From contig CAOKFN010000007.1 in the NCBI GenBank assembly GCA_948467735.1, positions 53,659 through 117,658 of the forward strand: 64,000 nucleotides of DNA, written 5' to 3'. How positions within the stretch are numbered: the stretch's first letter is position 1; each line of letters starts with the position of its first letter. The position numbers were made by a program, and so were the translations under genes. The notes beneath the pieces were generated by a model. It was given only the letters and a program-made list of their open reading frames with translations, was not told where the DNA came from and searched no databases. This document shows, one piece after another, positions 1-7,768 of this stretch. This DNA is from an uncultured bacterium (GTDB lineage Bacteria > Bacillota > Clostridia > Lachnospirales > Lachnospiraceae).

Positions 1-174
1 GTCACGGAAAGCGGCAGCCACGAGGAGCTGCTTGCAAAGGGAGGCGTTTATGCGAAGCTGTGGAACACACAGCAGAGCCTTGAGAATTACGGAAACGTCC
101 AAGGGACATACATGGATGGCCGTTCTGCTGACGCTGAAGGCCAAAACAGAGGAAAGGACGGTGGCGCCGTATGA
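1..174 (+). CDS. ABC transporter ATP-binding/permease protein, C-terminal end (5' truncated by window)
   Basis: Only the last 57 codons are in the window. They begin VTESGSHEELLAKGGVYAKL, which is the stretch just after the H-loop of ABC exporters (the 'G.H.ELL...G.Y..L' segment that ends the nucleotide-binding domain), followed by a hydrophilic tail. The stop codon overlaps the start of the next ABC half transporter in an ATGA arrangement (171-174). The two are therefore translationally coupled and most likely form a heterodimeric exporter. The substrate cannot be told from this fragment. Confidence 0.85.
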   Translation, partial: VTESGSHEELLAKGGVYAKLWNTQQSLENYGNVQGTYMDGRSADAEGQNRGKDGGAV

Positions 175-1859
175 AGAGACGGAGCGGATTTGCGGTGATG
201 GCAAGGCTTATCGGCCTTGTAAGGCCTCTGACGGGATTTATGGTTTTAGCGGTGGTTATGGGACTGGCCGGGCACTTGTGCGCATCCTTTATCACAATAC
301 TGGGCGGATATGCGGCGCTGGTTCTGCTGGGCTTTGACATGGTATTTAAACTGGAAGTTGTATTTATATGTGTGCTGGCGTTCGCCGTGCTCAGGGCGGT
401 TCTTCGCTATGCGGAGCAGTCCTGCAGCCATTTTATCGCATTCAAGCTGCTTGCCCTGATCCGGGATAAGGTGTTTATGGCACTGCGGAAACTCTGCCCG
501 GCAAAGCTGGAGGGCAGGGACAAGGGCGATCTGATTTCGGTCATTACTTCGGATATCGAGCTGCTGGAGGTTTTCTATGCGCATACCATTTCCCCCGCGG
601 CAATCGCATTTTTTTACACTGCCGTCATGTGCCTGTTCATCGGTTCCTTCCATCCGGCATTGGGGATTCTGGCGCTTACGGCATATCTGACGGTCGGGAT
701 TGCAATACCGGTTCTAACCTCGAAATTAAGCGGCGGCGGACGGACGGCGGCGCCTGCCGCCGCGGTATTCCGCGATGAATCGGGAAATTTAAGCGGCTTT
801 GTCCTTGACAGCCTGCGGGGGCTTTCCGAAACGATACAGTACGGCCGGGGCGGGGAACGCCTGATACAGATGAATGAAAGGACGGACGCCCTTTCGGAAA
901 CCGAGAAGCGTTTGAAGCGTATCGCAGGGAGGAATATGGCGGTCACAAACACGGTGATTCTTGTATTTGATCTATGTATGCTGTTTGTATCCGCGGCTCT
1001 GTATCAAAAGGCAGAGGTGGACTTTTCCGGGGTGCTGATCCCGACGGCTGCCATGTTTTCCTCCTTTGGCCCCGCCGTGGCGCTTGCGAATCTGGGAAGC
1101 ACGCTGCAGAATACCTTTGCGGCGGGGAATCGCGTGCTGGACATTTTAGACGAAACGCCCGGGGTGCAGGAGGAGGCGGGGCATGAAAAGACGCTGTTTG
1201 AAGGCGCCGCCGCAAGAGGCGTCGGCTTTTCCTATGGGGCCGAAACAATCCTTGACGGCGTGTCCTTGGAGATACCGAAAGGAAAGATCGCGGGGATTGT
1301 CGGAAAAAGCGGAAGCGGGAAATCCACGCTGTTAAAGCTGTTCATGCGCTTCTGGGACGCGAGGAGCGGGAGCGTGGAAATTTCCGGCAGGGACATTGCC
1401 GGAATTAATACGGCGGATCTGAGGGATATGGAAAGCTTCATGACGCAGGAGACCCATTTGTTCCACGACAGCATCAGGAGCAACCTGCGGATTGCGAAGC
1501 TTTCTGCGACGGACGCCGAAATTGAGGCGGCCTGTCGGAAAGCTTCCGTCCATGATTTTATCATGGGGCTGCCTCAGGGGTACGATACGCCCGTCGGGGA
1601 GCTTGGGGATACACTTTCCGGCGGGGAGCGGCAGCGGCTCGGGCTTGCAAGGGCTTTCCTCCATGACGCGCCCTTCCTGCTCCTTGACGAGCCTACCAGC
1701 AATCTTGACAGCTTAAACGAGGCGGCCATACTGAAATCGCTGAGGGAAGAACGGGACGGGAAAACGGTGCTGCTTGTGTCCCACAGGCAGTCCACCATGC
1801 GGATTGCCGATGACGTTTATTCTGTGGAAAGCCTGTCGCAGACGGGCAGATTTTCTTAA
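171..1859 (+). CDS. ABC transporter ATP-binding/permease protein, CydC-like half transporter
   Basis: The 562-residue protein has the order of an ABC exporter half: about six membrane segments in residues 1-300, then a nucleotide-binding domain. Visible motifs are Walker A GKSGSGKST (about 377-385), the signature LSGGERQRLGLARAF (about 481), Walker B FLLLDEPTSN (about 501) and the switch histidine in VSHRQS. The membrane half resembles CydC-type exporters, which in the known CydDC pair move cysteine/glutathione; that substrate is not established here. It overlaps the upstream ABC gene by 4 bases and is followed 16 bases later by a YgbA-type gene, so it sits in a four-gene operon. The start is fixed by the ATGA overlap. 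Confidence 0.9.
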   Translation: MKRRSGFAVMARLIGLVRPLTGFMVLAVVMGLAGHLCASFITILGGYAALVLLGFDMVFKLEVVFICVLAFAVLRAVLRYAEQSCSHFIAFKLLALIRDKVFMALRKLCPAKLEGRDKGDLISVITSDIELLEVFYAHTISPAAIAFFYTAVMCLFIGSFHPALGILALTAYLTVGIAIPVLTSKLSGGGRTAAPAAAVFRDESGNLSGFVLDSLRGLSETIQYGRGGERLIQMNERTDALSETEKRLKRIAGRNMAVTNTVILVFDLCMLFVSAALYQKAEVDFSGVLIPTAAMFSSFGPAVALANLGSTLQNTFAAGNRVLDILDETPGVQEEAGHEKTLFEGAAARGVGFSYGAETILDGVSLEIPKGKIAGIVGKSGSGKSTLLKLFMRFWDARSGSVEISGRDIAGINTADLRDMESFMTQETHLFHDSIRSNLRIAKLSATDAEIEAACRKASVHDFIMGLPQGYDTPVGELGDTLSGGERQRLGLARAFLHDAPFLLLDEPTSNLDSLNEAAILKSLREERDGKTVLLVSHRQSTMRIADDVYSVESLSQTGRFS

Positions 1860-1875
1860 GGCGGAGGGGAAGGCG

Positions 1876-2226
1876 ATGGCGTTAAATATTCAGACAAAGC
1901 GGGAACGGGAAAAAGCGATGGTATCGGAGATGATCGAGCTTTACTGTAGAAAGCGGCATGGAAGGAAAGACGGCCTTTGTCCGGAATGCGCGGCTCTTGC
2001 CGCATACGCAGGGCAGAGAAGCGATAAATGCCCGTTTATGGAAACCAAGACATTTTGTTCTAACTGCAGGGTGCATTGCTATCAATCGGATATGAGGGAG
2101 AAAATTCGCGCAGTCATGCGTTTTTCGGGGCCAAGGATGATATTCCGTCATCCAGCAGCGGCAGTGCGCCATGTATTGGAAACAAAGAGGGAGAAAAAAA
2201 GATTGGAGAAATGCAATGAGACTTAA
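1876..2226 (+). CDS. YgbA-type (nitrous oxide-stimulated promoter family) protein
   Basis: A 116-residue, cysteine-rich basic protein. The cysteines fall in the pattern YCRKRHG..GLCPECAAL, then KCPFMETKTFCSNCRVHCY, which is the hallmark of the YgbA/'nitrous oxide-stimulated promoter' family. Members have no proven activity; the conserved cysteines suggest metal or Fe-S binding (inference). The ATG at 1876 is preceded by GGCGGAGGGG and follows the ABC gene by 16 bases. A longer frame opens upstream, but it would overlap the ABC gene by about 85 bases and lacks a ribosome site. The family commonly lies beside ABC exporters and DUF454 genes in clostridia. Confidence 0.8.
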   Translation: MALNIQTKREREKAMVSEMIELYCRKRHGRKDGLCPECAALAAYAGQRSDKCPFMETKTFCSNCRVHCYQSDMREKIRAVMRFSGPRMIFRHPAAAVRHVLETKREKKRLEKCNET

Positions 2227-2632
2227 AAAGATTTTATATGTGGCTGCAGGGTGTATCGGGGCAGGCTTAGGCGCTGTGGGGGCGGTGCTTCCGCTCCTTC
2301 CCTCCTTCCCGTTTCTGCTGCTCGCGGCATTCTGCTTTGCAAGAAGCTCGGAAAGACTGCATAACTGGTTCACAGGGACAAAGCTGTATAAGAATAATCT
2401 GGAAAGCTATGTAAAGGGCCGGGGCATGACCAAAAAGACCAAGGTTAAAATTATGGTGACTGTGACCCTTTTGATGTCAGTGGGTTTCATCATGATGGAT
2501 CAGGTCCCGACAGGAAGGATCGTTCTTGCCTGCGTATGGATATTCCATATCCTTTATTTCATACTGGGAGTTAAGACCGTAAAGGCGGGGGAGGTTTTCG
2601 GAAAGACTGAGACGCAAGGCGACGGGAAATGA
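2216..2632 (+). CDS. DUF454 (YbaN) family inner membrane protein
   Basis: A 138-residue membrane protein with an N-terminal basic segment (MRLKKILYVAAGCIG) and about three to four hydrophobic segments. The segment GAVGAVLPLLPSFPFLLLAAFCFARSSERLHNWF, given here only to name its key P-LP--PF and CFARSS motifs, is the signature of DUF454/YbaN proteins. The ATG at 2216 is chosen because GGAG lies 9 bases upstream; it overlaps the previous gene by 11 bases, indicating coupling. Function is unknown. It closes the ABC-ABC-YgbA-DUF454 cluster. Confidence 0.85.
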   Translation: MRLKKILYVAAGCIGAGLGAVGAVLPLLPSFPFLLLAAFCFARSSERLHNWFTGTKLYKNNLESYVKGRGMTKKTKVKIMVTVTLLMSVGFIMMDQVPTGRIVLACVWIFHILYFILGVKTVKAGEVFGKTETQGDGK

Positions 2633-2912
2633 GGACATATGCAGGTGGTTAGACGGAGATGAATAGTCGGCAGCCTAGCCCGGACGGCTGACTTCTCCGG
2701 AAAAGAAGAACCCCCGGAAATCTTTTATAATATCCGCGATTTATGGATATGAAATATTTATAATTCATGATATAGTGATAATGAAATAAATTTCACGGCG
2801 TGCCTTTGAAACGGATGTGCAGTATGACGATTACGGATGTTATGAATGGAGGCGGCGAGAGGACTTTAGCTTTAGAGTCGCCGCCCGGTGATGCAATTAG
2901 GAGGAAACGACA

Positions 2913-3464
2913 ATGCAGTATACGGCAAAGTATCAATCGCCAATGGGGGAAATTCTGCTGGCTGCCGATGAGATTGGCCTGACGGGATTGTGGTTTGAAG
3001 GCGAGAGGTTTTATGCCGACAGCCTTGATCCGGAGCATATGGAAGTAACTCCTTCCATGGAAAAAGAGCTGTCGGTTTTTGAGGCTGTGAAGAAATGGCT
3101 GGACATTTATTTCTCAGGGAAGGAACCGGATTTTATGCCGCCCGTCCATATGACAGGCTCCCCGTTCAGGCTCAGCGTGTGGGAGCTTCTGCGGCAGATT
3201 CCATATGGCGAGACGGTGACTTACGGGGAACTGGCGAAAAGGTCTGCGAAGCAGAGGGGGCTTTCCCATATGTCGGCGCAGGCGATAGGCGGTGCGGTGG
3301 GGCATAACGAGATTTCCATTATCATTCCCTGTCATCGCGTGGTGGGGGCGGACGGCAGCCTCACAGGATATGCGGGAGGAGTGGATAAAAAGGAGCGGCT
3401 TCTTGCTTTGGAAGGCGTGGATATGGAAAAGCTGTTTGTGCCCGCGAAAGGAACGGCGTTGTAG
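2913..3464 (+). CDS. ogt: Methylated-DNA--[protein]-cysteine S-methyltransferase
   Basis: A 183-residue suicide repair enzyme that takes alkyl groups from O6-alkylguanine onto its own cysteine. It has the N-terminal ribonuclease-like domain (1-80) and the C-terminal DNA-binding domain with Y-G arginine-finger region (IPYGETVTYGELA). The active site is IIIPCHRVVG with Cys140 as acceptor, and the Asn hinge is in GAVGHNEISIIIPCHRV, where the usual G-A-x-x-x-N spacing is seen. An AGGAGG-like site precedes the ATG. Its stop is two bases before a second, shorter family member, so the two are probably co-transcribed. Confidence 0.93.
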   Translation: MQYTAKYQSPMGEILLAADEIGLTGLWFEGERFYADSLDPEHMEVTPSMEKELSVFEAVKKWLDIYFSGKEPDFMPPVHMTGSPFRLSVWELLRQIPYGETVTYGELAKRSAKQRGLSHMSAQAIGGAVGHNEISIIIPCHRVVGADGSLTGYAGGVDKKERLLALEGVDMEKLFVPAKGTAL

Positions 3465-3466
3465 AA

Positions 3467-3775
3467 ATGGGTCGTATATTGGATGAAGCGCTTATTTATG
3501 AAATACTTTCCGTAGTAGAGGAAATCCCGGAAGGATGCGCCGCGACTTATGGGCAGATTGCAAGGCTGATTGGCCGGGAAAAAAATGCGCGCCTTGTGGG
3601 CAAGGTTCTTGGCATGGCAGAGTATTACGGGAAATATCCATGTCACAGGGTTGTCAACCACGCGGGACGGCTGGTTCCCGGATGGCGGGAACAGGAATAT
3701 CTGCTGCGGCGGGAAGGGGTTCCATTGAAAGATAAATTACATGTTGACCTGAAACGATGCCAATGGAAGAGCTGA
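3467..3775 (+). CDS. Short MGMT-family (alkyltransferase-like) DNA-binding protein
   Basis: A 102-residue protein consisting only of the C-terminal DNA-binding domain of the alkylguanine transferases. It keeps the TYGQIARLIG helix-turn-helix and PCHRVVNHAG, so Cys59 occupies the acceptor position. The well-studied alkyltransferase-like (ATL) proteins carry Trp or another residue here and only flag lesions for excision repair; with a Cys it might still transfer alkyl groups, which is inference. It begins two bases after the ogt stop codon. No separate promoter is apparent. Confidence 0.85.
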   Translation: MGRILDEALIYEILSVVEEIPEGCAATYGQIARLIGREKNARLVGKVLGMAEYYGKYPCHRVVNHAGRLVPGWREQEYLLRREGVPLKDKLHVDLKRCQWKS

Positions 3776-4006
3776 GACAGGTTTTACGCTGTATCTAAAG
3801 GACGGAGAGATTGACTTTGACCAAAGGCGGCTTTTGGTAATCAGGAAAAAGCAGTAAAGAACGGTGGGACTGTTGACAAATAAGGGAGCCGGCCTGCACA
3901 GACCTCGGCCCTTCCTCCAGATAAGTCCGAATTCTCGCAAAACCGCTTTGAGACAACATGTGTGATTCAATGATTCAGTCAGCCGGATTTAGAGTTTTTC
4001 ATGCTA

Positions 4007-4035
4007 TTGATATTATTAAGCAATTCAAGTATAAT
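4007..4035 (+). promoter_or_regulatory. Sigma-A-type promoter for Rpn-like nuclease gene
   Basis: TTGATA (4007-4012) and a perfect TATAAT (4030-4035) are separated by 17 bases. Transcription would start near 4042. That places ATG codons upstream of 4042 in the same frame outside the message and supports the start at 4105. Confidence 0.7.
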
Positions 4036-4104
4036 GGAAGCATGGAACAGGTCTTGGGATTGGATAATCCAGCCGCTGCGGCAGATACGGGAAAGGATAA
4101 AGAT

Positions 4105-5091
4105 ATGGCAGAAACGAACATAGCACAGTCGGTTGATGCGGTAAACGCCGCGGCTTCCTATGACGCCAATATTAAGTTTCTTCTGGCTGATAAGCAGGTG
4201 CTTGCGAGAATATTAAAATATGCGGTCAGGGAATTTGGGGATATGGAGCTGGAAGATATCATGGCCGGAATTGGCAGTGATATCGAAGTTGGGACGAAGC
4301 CGGTGGATGCGGGCCTGTCGAATACGGGACGCATAAGCGGCGCCAATACGGAGGACAATATACCGGGGGAAGGGAAAATTTTTTACGATATCCGTTTTAC
4401 GGCGTACCTTGGAATGCGGTGTCACGGAAAAAGGGAGATAAAGTTTTTGGTAAATGTTGAGGCGCAGAAGTCAACGGATCCAAATAAACTGGGGTATCAC
4501 TTGGAAAACAGGATATTGTTCTATCTGGCAAGGATGATATCCGCACAGAAGCAGACAGAATTCTATCACAGTGATTATGACAGCCTGAAGCCTGTACGCA
4601 GCATCTGGATTTGTCTGGACGGCAGCGAGGACGGCGACTGTATAGAAGAGATCAATCTTGACAGGAGGACAGTTTTCGGAGCGAAAACAGGTGCATCCAG
4701 CATGGATCTGATGAGAGGAATCATTATCAGGGTGAGGACGGGGGAGAATATAAAAAGGTCCCGGAATATGCTGATCGCCATGCTGGAAAGTCTGTTATCC
4801 CGGATGGGGGTGGAGGAAAAGAAACGGATTCTTGCGTCGGAATACGGGATGGTAATGACGATGGAGCTGGAAGGGAGGATGCGGACTATGTGTAATCTGT
4901 CGCAGGTTATTGAGGAGAGAAGCATGGAACAGGGCATTAAGCAGGGGATTCAACAGGGCGTCGAAAAAGAGCGGCTTAATGCCGTCAAGAGGATGCTGAA
5001 GGCGGGCGCCACAAAGGAGCAGATTGTATCATACGGTTATACGGAAGAAGAGCTAATTCATGCGGAAGACAGTTTATATGTGAGTGTATAA
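4105..5091 (+). CDS. Rpn/PD-(D/E)XK nuclease family transposase-like protein
   Basis: A 328-residue protein (from ATG 4105) of the recombination-promoting nuclease/putative transposase group common in clostridia. Recognisable parts are SYDANIKFLLADKQVLARILK near the N terminus, a nuclease core with YDIRF and FLVNVEAQK (the D...ExQK pattern of the PD-(D/E)XK fold), the RMISAQKQTEFYHSDYDSLK segment, and a C-terminal Q-rich helix (EQGIKQGIQQG) followed by a short degenerate tail. The frame is open back to 3958, but a consensus promoter at 4007-4035 and GGGAAAGG before 4105 argue for the later start. Family members nick or cut DNA in vitro; the role here is unknown. Confidence 0.8.
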   Translation: MAETNIAQSVDAVNAAASYDANIKFLLADKQVLARILKYAVREFGDMELEDIMAGIGSDIEVGTKPVDAGLSNTGRISGANTEDNIPGEGKIFYDIRFTAYLGMRCHGKREIKFLVNVEAQKSTDPNKLGYHLENRILFYLARMISAQKQTEFYHSDYDSLKPVRSIWICLDGSEDGDCIEEINLDRRTVFGAKTGASSMDLMRGIIIRVRTGENIKRSRNMLIAMLESLLSRMGVEEKKRILASEYGMVMTMELEGRMRTMCNLSQVIEERSMEQGIKQGIQQGVEKERLNAVKRMLKAGATKEQIVSYGYTEEELIHAEDSLYVSV

Positions 5092-5547
5092 AGAAATAAG
5101 AGTTTTATAATGCCGGATATTATCTGTGACGTCGAAAGCGGCGGAAAGGAGCTTTTTCCGGACATATATAAAGGAATTAGAACTTGCATATATGTCAAGC
5201 GCCGTTCAAGTGATGCTTGTTTTTCATTACATGAGATATCAATTCCTTGAAGCCGAAACGGAAATCATGGATTTAACTGCTTATAAGCTGCTTGTTTTTG
5301 ATTCTCATGTAAGAATAATCTGAGTGTGCAATATAGCGCTGTTTTTATTAATCTTTCCTAACTTTGCCTATGTGGTCAAAGCAAGAAGAAATCAAAATAT
5401 AATAAAGAGTCTCGCAAAAAGCCGCGGAGAGAATACACAAAAAACAAAATCAAGGTGAATTACATTTCCGCAGCGGCGGGCTTTGGATGTAAATTTTGAG
5501 GTATTGCAGAATAACGGAACGGTTCTGCGGCCGGGAGAGAAGATATT
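5092..5547 (+). other. Intergenic region without convincing gene
   Basis: This 456-base AT-rich gap holds a 9-bp inverted repeat, GACATATAT at 5161-5169 and ATATATGTC at 5188-5196, without a T tract. A 65-codon open frame starting at a GTG (5126) has no ribosome site and no recognisable family and was not called. A purine-rich site, GGGAGAGAAG, precedes the antitoxin start at 5548. Confidence 0.5.
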
Positions 5548-5736
5548 ATGCTGGCAGATGGAAACGGAAAATGGAATTATGCGCTGGGAATGATTCAGGT
5601 GGACGGCTTGGAGCCGTCCCCTGAATTTTTGGAATGGGTGGAAAAAGAAAAAAAGGGTGAGATGACCATGGAGGATCTGCGCAGAGCGCTGGATCAAAAA
5701 TACAAGACGAAAGGGCGGACAAGGATGTATGAATGA
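5548..5736 (+). CDS. VbhA-like antitoxin of a Fic toxin
   Basis: A 62-residue protein with the C-terminal signature of VbhA-type antitoxins, DGLEPSPEFLEWVEKEKKGE followed by MTMEDLRRAL, in which a helix leads into 'G-[DE]-[IM]-T-x-[ED]-[ED]'. In VbhA an inhibitory motif (S/T)xxxE(G/N) places a Glu into the Fic active site and blocks ATP binding. The corresponding position here reads GMIQVDG, so the Glu appears to be Asp and the Ser/Thr is not obvious. The gene overlaps the fic start by 8 bases, a typical antitoxin-toxin coupling. Confidence 0.75.
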   Translation: MLADGNGKWNYALGMIQVDGLEPSPEFLEWVEKEKKGEMTMEDLRRALDQKYKTKGRTRMYE

Positions 5737-6370
5737 TCCATATTTGTATCCTCATACGGATGTCCTGAAGAATCTTGCCCATATACATGATGCGGATATG
5801 TTTTCTCAAATGGAAGCGGAATATACCGCCATGAGGCTTGCGGAGCTTGCGGCAGAAGAACCCCCGGGACAGTATGATTTCGCTGGACTTTGTGAAATGC
5901 ATCGCTATATTTTTCAGGATATATTTGAATGGGCCGGAAAGCCGCGGGCGGTCAATATAGAAAAGCCCGAAGCCGCACTGGGAGGCGTTTCTGTGGAATA
6001 TTCCGACTGCTTTGATATTGCGGACGACGCGGGCCGTGTCCTACGGGAGATGAACCGCTATCCATGGGAAAGGGAGGAGCCTGCCAAAGCTGCAAAGGCA
6101 TTTTCCGGTGTTCTTGCAGGACTGTGGAAGGTTCATCCTTTTAGAGAAGGAAATACCCGCACAATCGTAATGTTCTGCTGTCAATTTATGGAAAGCAGGG
6201 GGATTTGTATGGATATTCTATTATTTGGCGCGAACGCTGTGTATCTGCGCACCGCTCTTGTGGCGGCAAGCGCCGTATTTTCCGGTCTGGGCGACAGGAG
6301 AAAGCCGGAGTATTTGGAGCGAATTGTTCTGGACGCTATAAAAAATCCTATTGACTCTGACGTAACGTGA
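5729..6370 (+). CDS. Fic family protein (putative AMP-transferase toxin)
   Basis: A 213-residue Fic/Doc protein. The Fic loop is HPFREGNTRT at residues 136-145, preceded by FSGVLAGLWKV. The His that acts as general base and the Asp/Glu-Gly-Asn that bind Mg-ATP are present. The canonical GNGRxxR ending is changed to GNTRTIV, so the last arginine is missing. This variant is seen in a clostridial subgroup and may alter nucleotide use (inference). Upstream IFEWAGKPRAVNI matches the beta-hairpin flap that holds the target. It is the toxin of a VbhA-Fic pair. Confidence 0.88.
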   Translation: MNDPYLYPHTDVLKNLAHIHDADMFSQMEAEYTAMRLAELAAEEPPGQYDFAGLCEMHRYIFQDIFEWAGKPRAVNIEKPEAALGGVSVEYSDCFDIADDAGRVLREMNRYPWEREEPAKAAKAFSGVLAGLWKVHPFREGNTRTIVMFCCQFMESRGICMDILLFGANAVYLRTALVAASAVFSGLGDRRKPEYLERIVLDAIKNPIDSDVT

Positions 6371-6381
6371 TAGCTTACAAT
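6351..6381 (+). promoter_or_regulatory. MerR-type promoter with 19-bp spacer
   Basis: TTGACT (6351-6356) and TACAAT (6376-6381) are separated by 19 bases rather than 17. MerR-family activators act on such overlong spacers by untwisting DNA. The spacer contains the dyad ACGTaACGT. It lies over the end of the fic gene and 25 bases before the MerR-TipAS gene, so autoregulation is likely. Confidence 0.65.
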
Positions 6382-6405
6382 GGATTTACACGGGAGGGAT
6401 ACATG

Positions 6406-7134
6406 ATGCGAACAGTGAAAGAAGTCAGCAAAATCACGGGTGTCAGCGTGCGCACGCTGCATCATTATGACGCGATCGGACTTTTGAAGCCGACAAAAGT
6501 AACCGAAGCAGGCTATCGAATGTATGACGATACGGCGCTTAGCCGTTTGCAGAGTATTTTATTGTTTCGTGAATTACAGTTCCCCTTAAAGGAAATCAAA
6601 GCAATTCTTGACAGCCCCGATTTTGACCCATCAGAAGAAATTGCCCGGCAGATTGGGTTGTTAGAATTACAATATAAGCGCATGGGGGAGCTGATTGCCT
6701 TTGCCCGTGAAATTCAAAGCAAAGGAGCAGGAGCAATGAAGTTTGATGTTTTCGACAAGAGCGAAATTGAAAAGTATAAGGAGGAAGTCAAAGCGAAATG
6801 GGGCGGTACGAAAGCGTATCAAGAGTACGAACAAAAGGATGCGGCCCGGGACGAAGACAGTTATGGCAGGATTGCGGACGAGCTGATGACAATATTTTCA
6901 GAGTTAGGAGGCTGTAAGCATCTAACGCCCGGTTCCGGTGAAGTACAAAAGAAAATATCGGCGCTGCAGAAATTTATAACCGATAATTACTATGAATGTA
7001 CAAATGAAATCCTCAGCGGATTGGGTGAAATGTATCTATGTGATGAACGCTTTAAGAAAAATATTGACAGGGCAGGCGGGGACGGTACTGCCGAATTTGT
7101 CAGCAGGGCGGTTTCCGTGTATTGTTCTCGTTAA
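6406..7134 (+). CDS. MerR family transcriptional regulator with TipAS antibiotic-recognition domain
   Basis: A 242-residue regulator. Residues 1-70 form the winged helix-turn-helix (VKEVSKITGVSVRTLHHYD, then GYRMYDD). A coiled-coil dimerisation helix follows at about 75-110. The rest (about 115-240) is a TipAS-like all-helical domain with KYKEEVKAKWGGTKAYQEYE and YECTNEILSGLGEMYLCDERF. In TipAL this domain binds thiopeptides; clostridial relatives respond to multiple drugs. Two adjacent ATG codons exist (6403, 6406); the second is better spaced from GGGAGGG. No transporter gene is adjacent, so the target may be itself or distant. Confidence 0.88.
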   Translation: MRTVKEVSKITGVSVRTLHHYDAIGLLKPTKVTEAGYRMYDDTALSRLQSILLFRELQFPLKEIKAILDSPDFDPSEEIARQIGLLELQYKRMGELIAFAREIQSKGAGAMKFDVFDKSEIEKYKEEVKAKWGGTKAYQEYEQKDAARDEDSYGRIADELMTIFSELGGCKHLTPGSGEVQKKISALQKFITDNYYECTNEILSGLGEMYLCDERFKKNIDRAGGDGTAEFVSRAVSVYCSR

Positions 7135-7203
7135 GAGGGCGATGAGCCTGCCTGATGAAGAGCGGATAAGGAGGCCGTTTATTCCCACGGGCAAGCTGCG
7201 AGG

Positions 7204-7241
7204 GCCAAAGGCGTCCAAAGGACACTTTCTGCACTGCAGCG
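7204..7241 (+). repeat. Dispersed repeat, copy 1
   Basis: The segment contains GGCGTCCAAAGG and ends CTGCAGCG. It matches 57251-57287 at about 32 of 38 positions by eye. Such shared intergenic sequence suggests a dispersed non-coding repeat rather than a gene. Confidence 0.6.
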
Positions 7242-7293
7242 GAGGATTTGATGAAAAGCGAACGTGGGGACGACGCAGGATAATGCAGGGATA

Positions 7294-7401
7294 ATGTTAG
7301 AAAACGGGAGAATTTCGGTAGAAGAAATTCTTCCGTTTTTTCCTGAAGTAACATTGGAGGATGCGAAAGAACCTGAGGATGAGGCAAGGCAGACGGCGTA
7401 A
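7294..7401 (+). pseudogene. Short orphan reading frame, possible gene remnant
   Basis: A 35-codon frame (MLENGRISVEEILPFFPEVT, then LEDAKEPEDEARQTA) reads like the C-terminal 'L..GK.S.EEI......S.EE...L' tail found at the end of several clostridial nuclease and transposase-like proteins. No upstream part is present and the ribosome site is weak (GGGATA). It could also be a tiny real gene; evidence is thin. Confidence 0.25.
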
Positions 7402-7561
7402 TCAGCATAATAATCGGGTATCAAAATAACATAGCGTATACAGGACGTGTTCCGTATTGGCGGTATCCGTTAGGGGGGCCGGTTTAAATTAAACAAATAA
7501 TCTTATTGATTTTTATTAGTAAAAAAAGTTACGTTTGCTGCGTGCAAAGAAACGAATGTAC

Positions 7562-7590
7562 TTGACATAAAAATAAAACAAATTTATAAT
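7562..7590 (+). promoter_or_regulatory. Perfect consensus promoter of the giant surface-protein gene
   Basis: TTGACA (7562-7567), 17 bases, TATAAT (7585-7590): an exact sigma-A consensus. The start near 7597 leaves a leader of about 170 bases before the ATG at 7769. AAAAGGAGG lies 16 bases from the ATG and AGGGG only 3 bases from it, so the actual ribosome site is unusual. Confidence 0.85.
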
Positions 7591-7768
7591 ATAACAAACA
7601 AGAAATCTTGGTAAATATTTACATGGAAAGGAGGGGGATATTCGACAGGGCTTTACATAATTACTACATATTTGTTCAAATTGTACAAAGAACATGTTCA
7701 ATATTGTTCAGTTTTGGAAAACGATATTGACAGCAAAAAAAGGAAAAGGAGGAAAGCGTTAGGGGAAT

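Noticed and set aside
3771..3857. 29-codon open frame after the short alkyltransferase gene (GFTLYLKDGEIDFDQRRLLV)
   Set aside because: It reads like protein but has no start or ribosome site and overlaps the previous stop; too short to call more than a possible remnant.
3958..4104. N-terminal extension of the Rpn-like gene to ATG 3958
   Set aside because: A consensus promoter (4007-4035) lies inside this stretch, and the better ribosome site is before 4105.
5126..5323. 65-codon frame starting at GTG
   Set aside because: No ribosome site, no family resemblance, and it crosses an inverted repeat.
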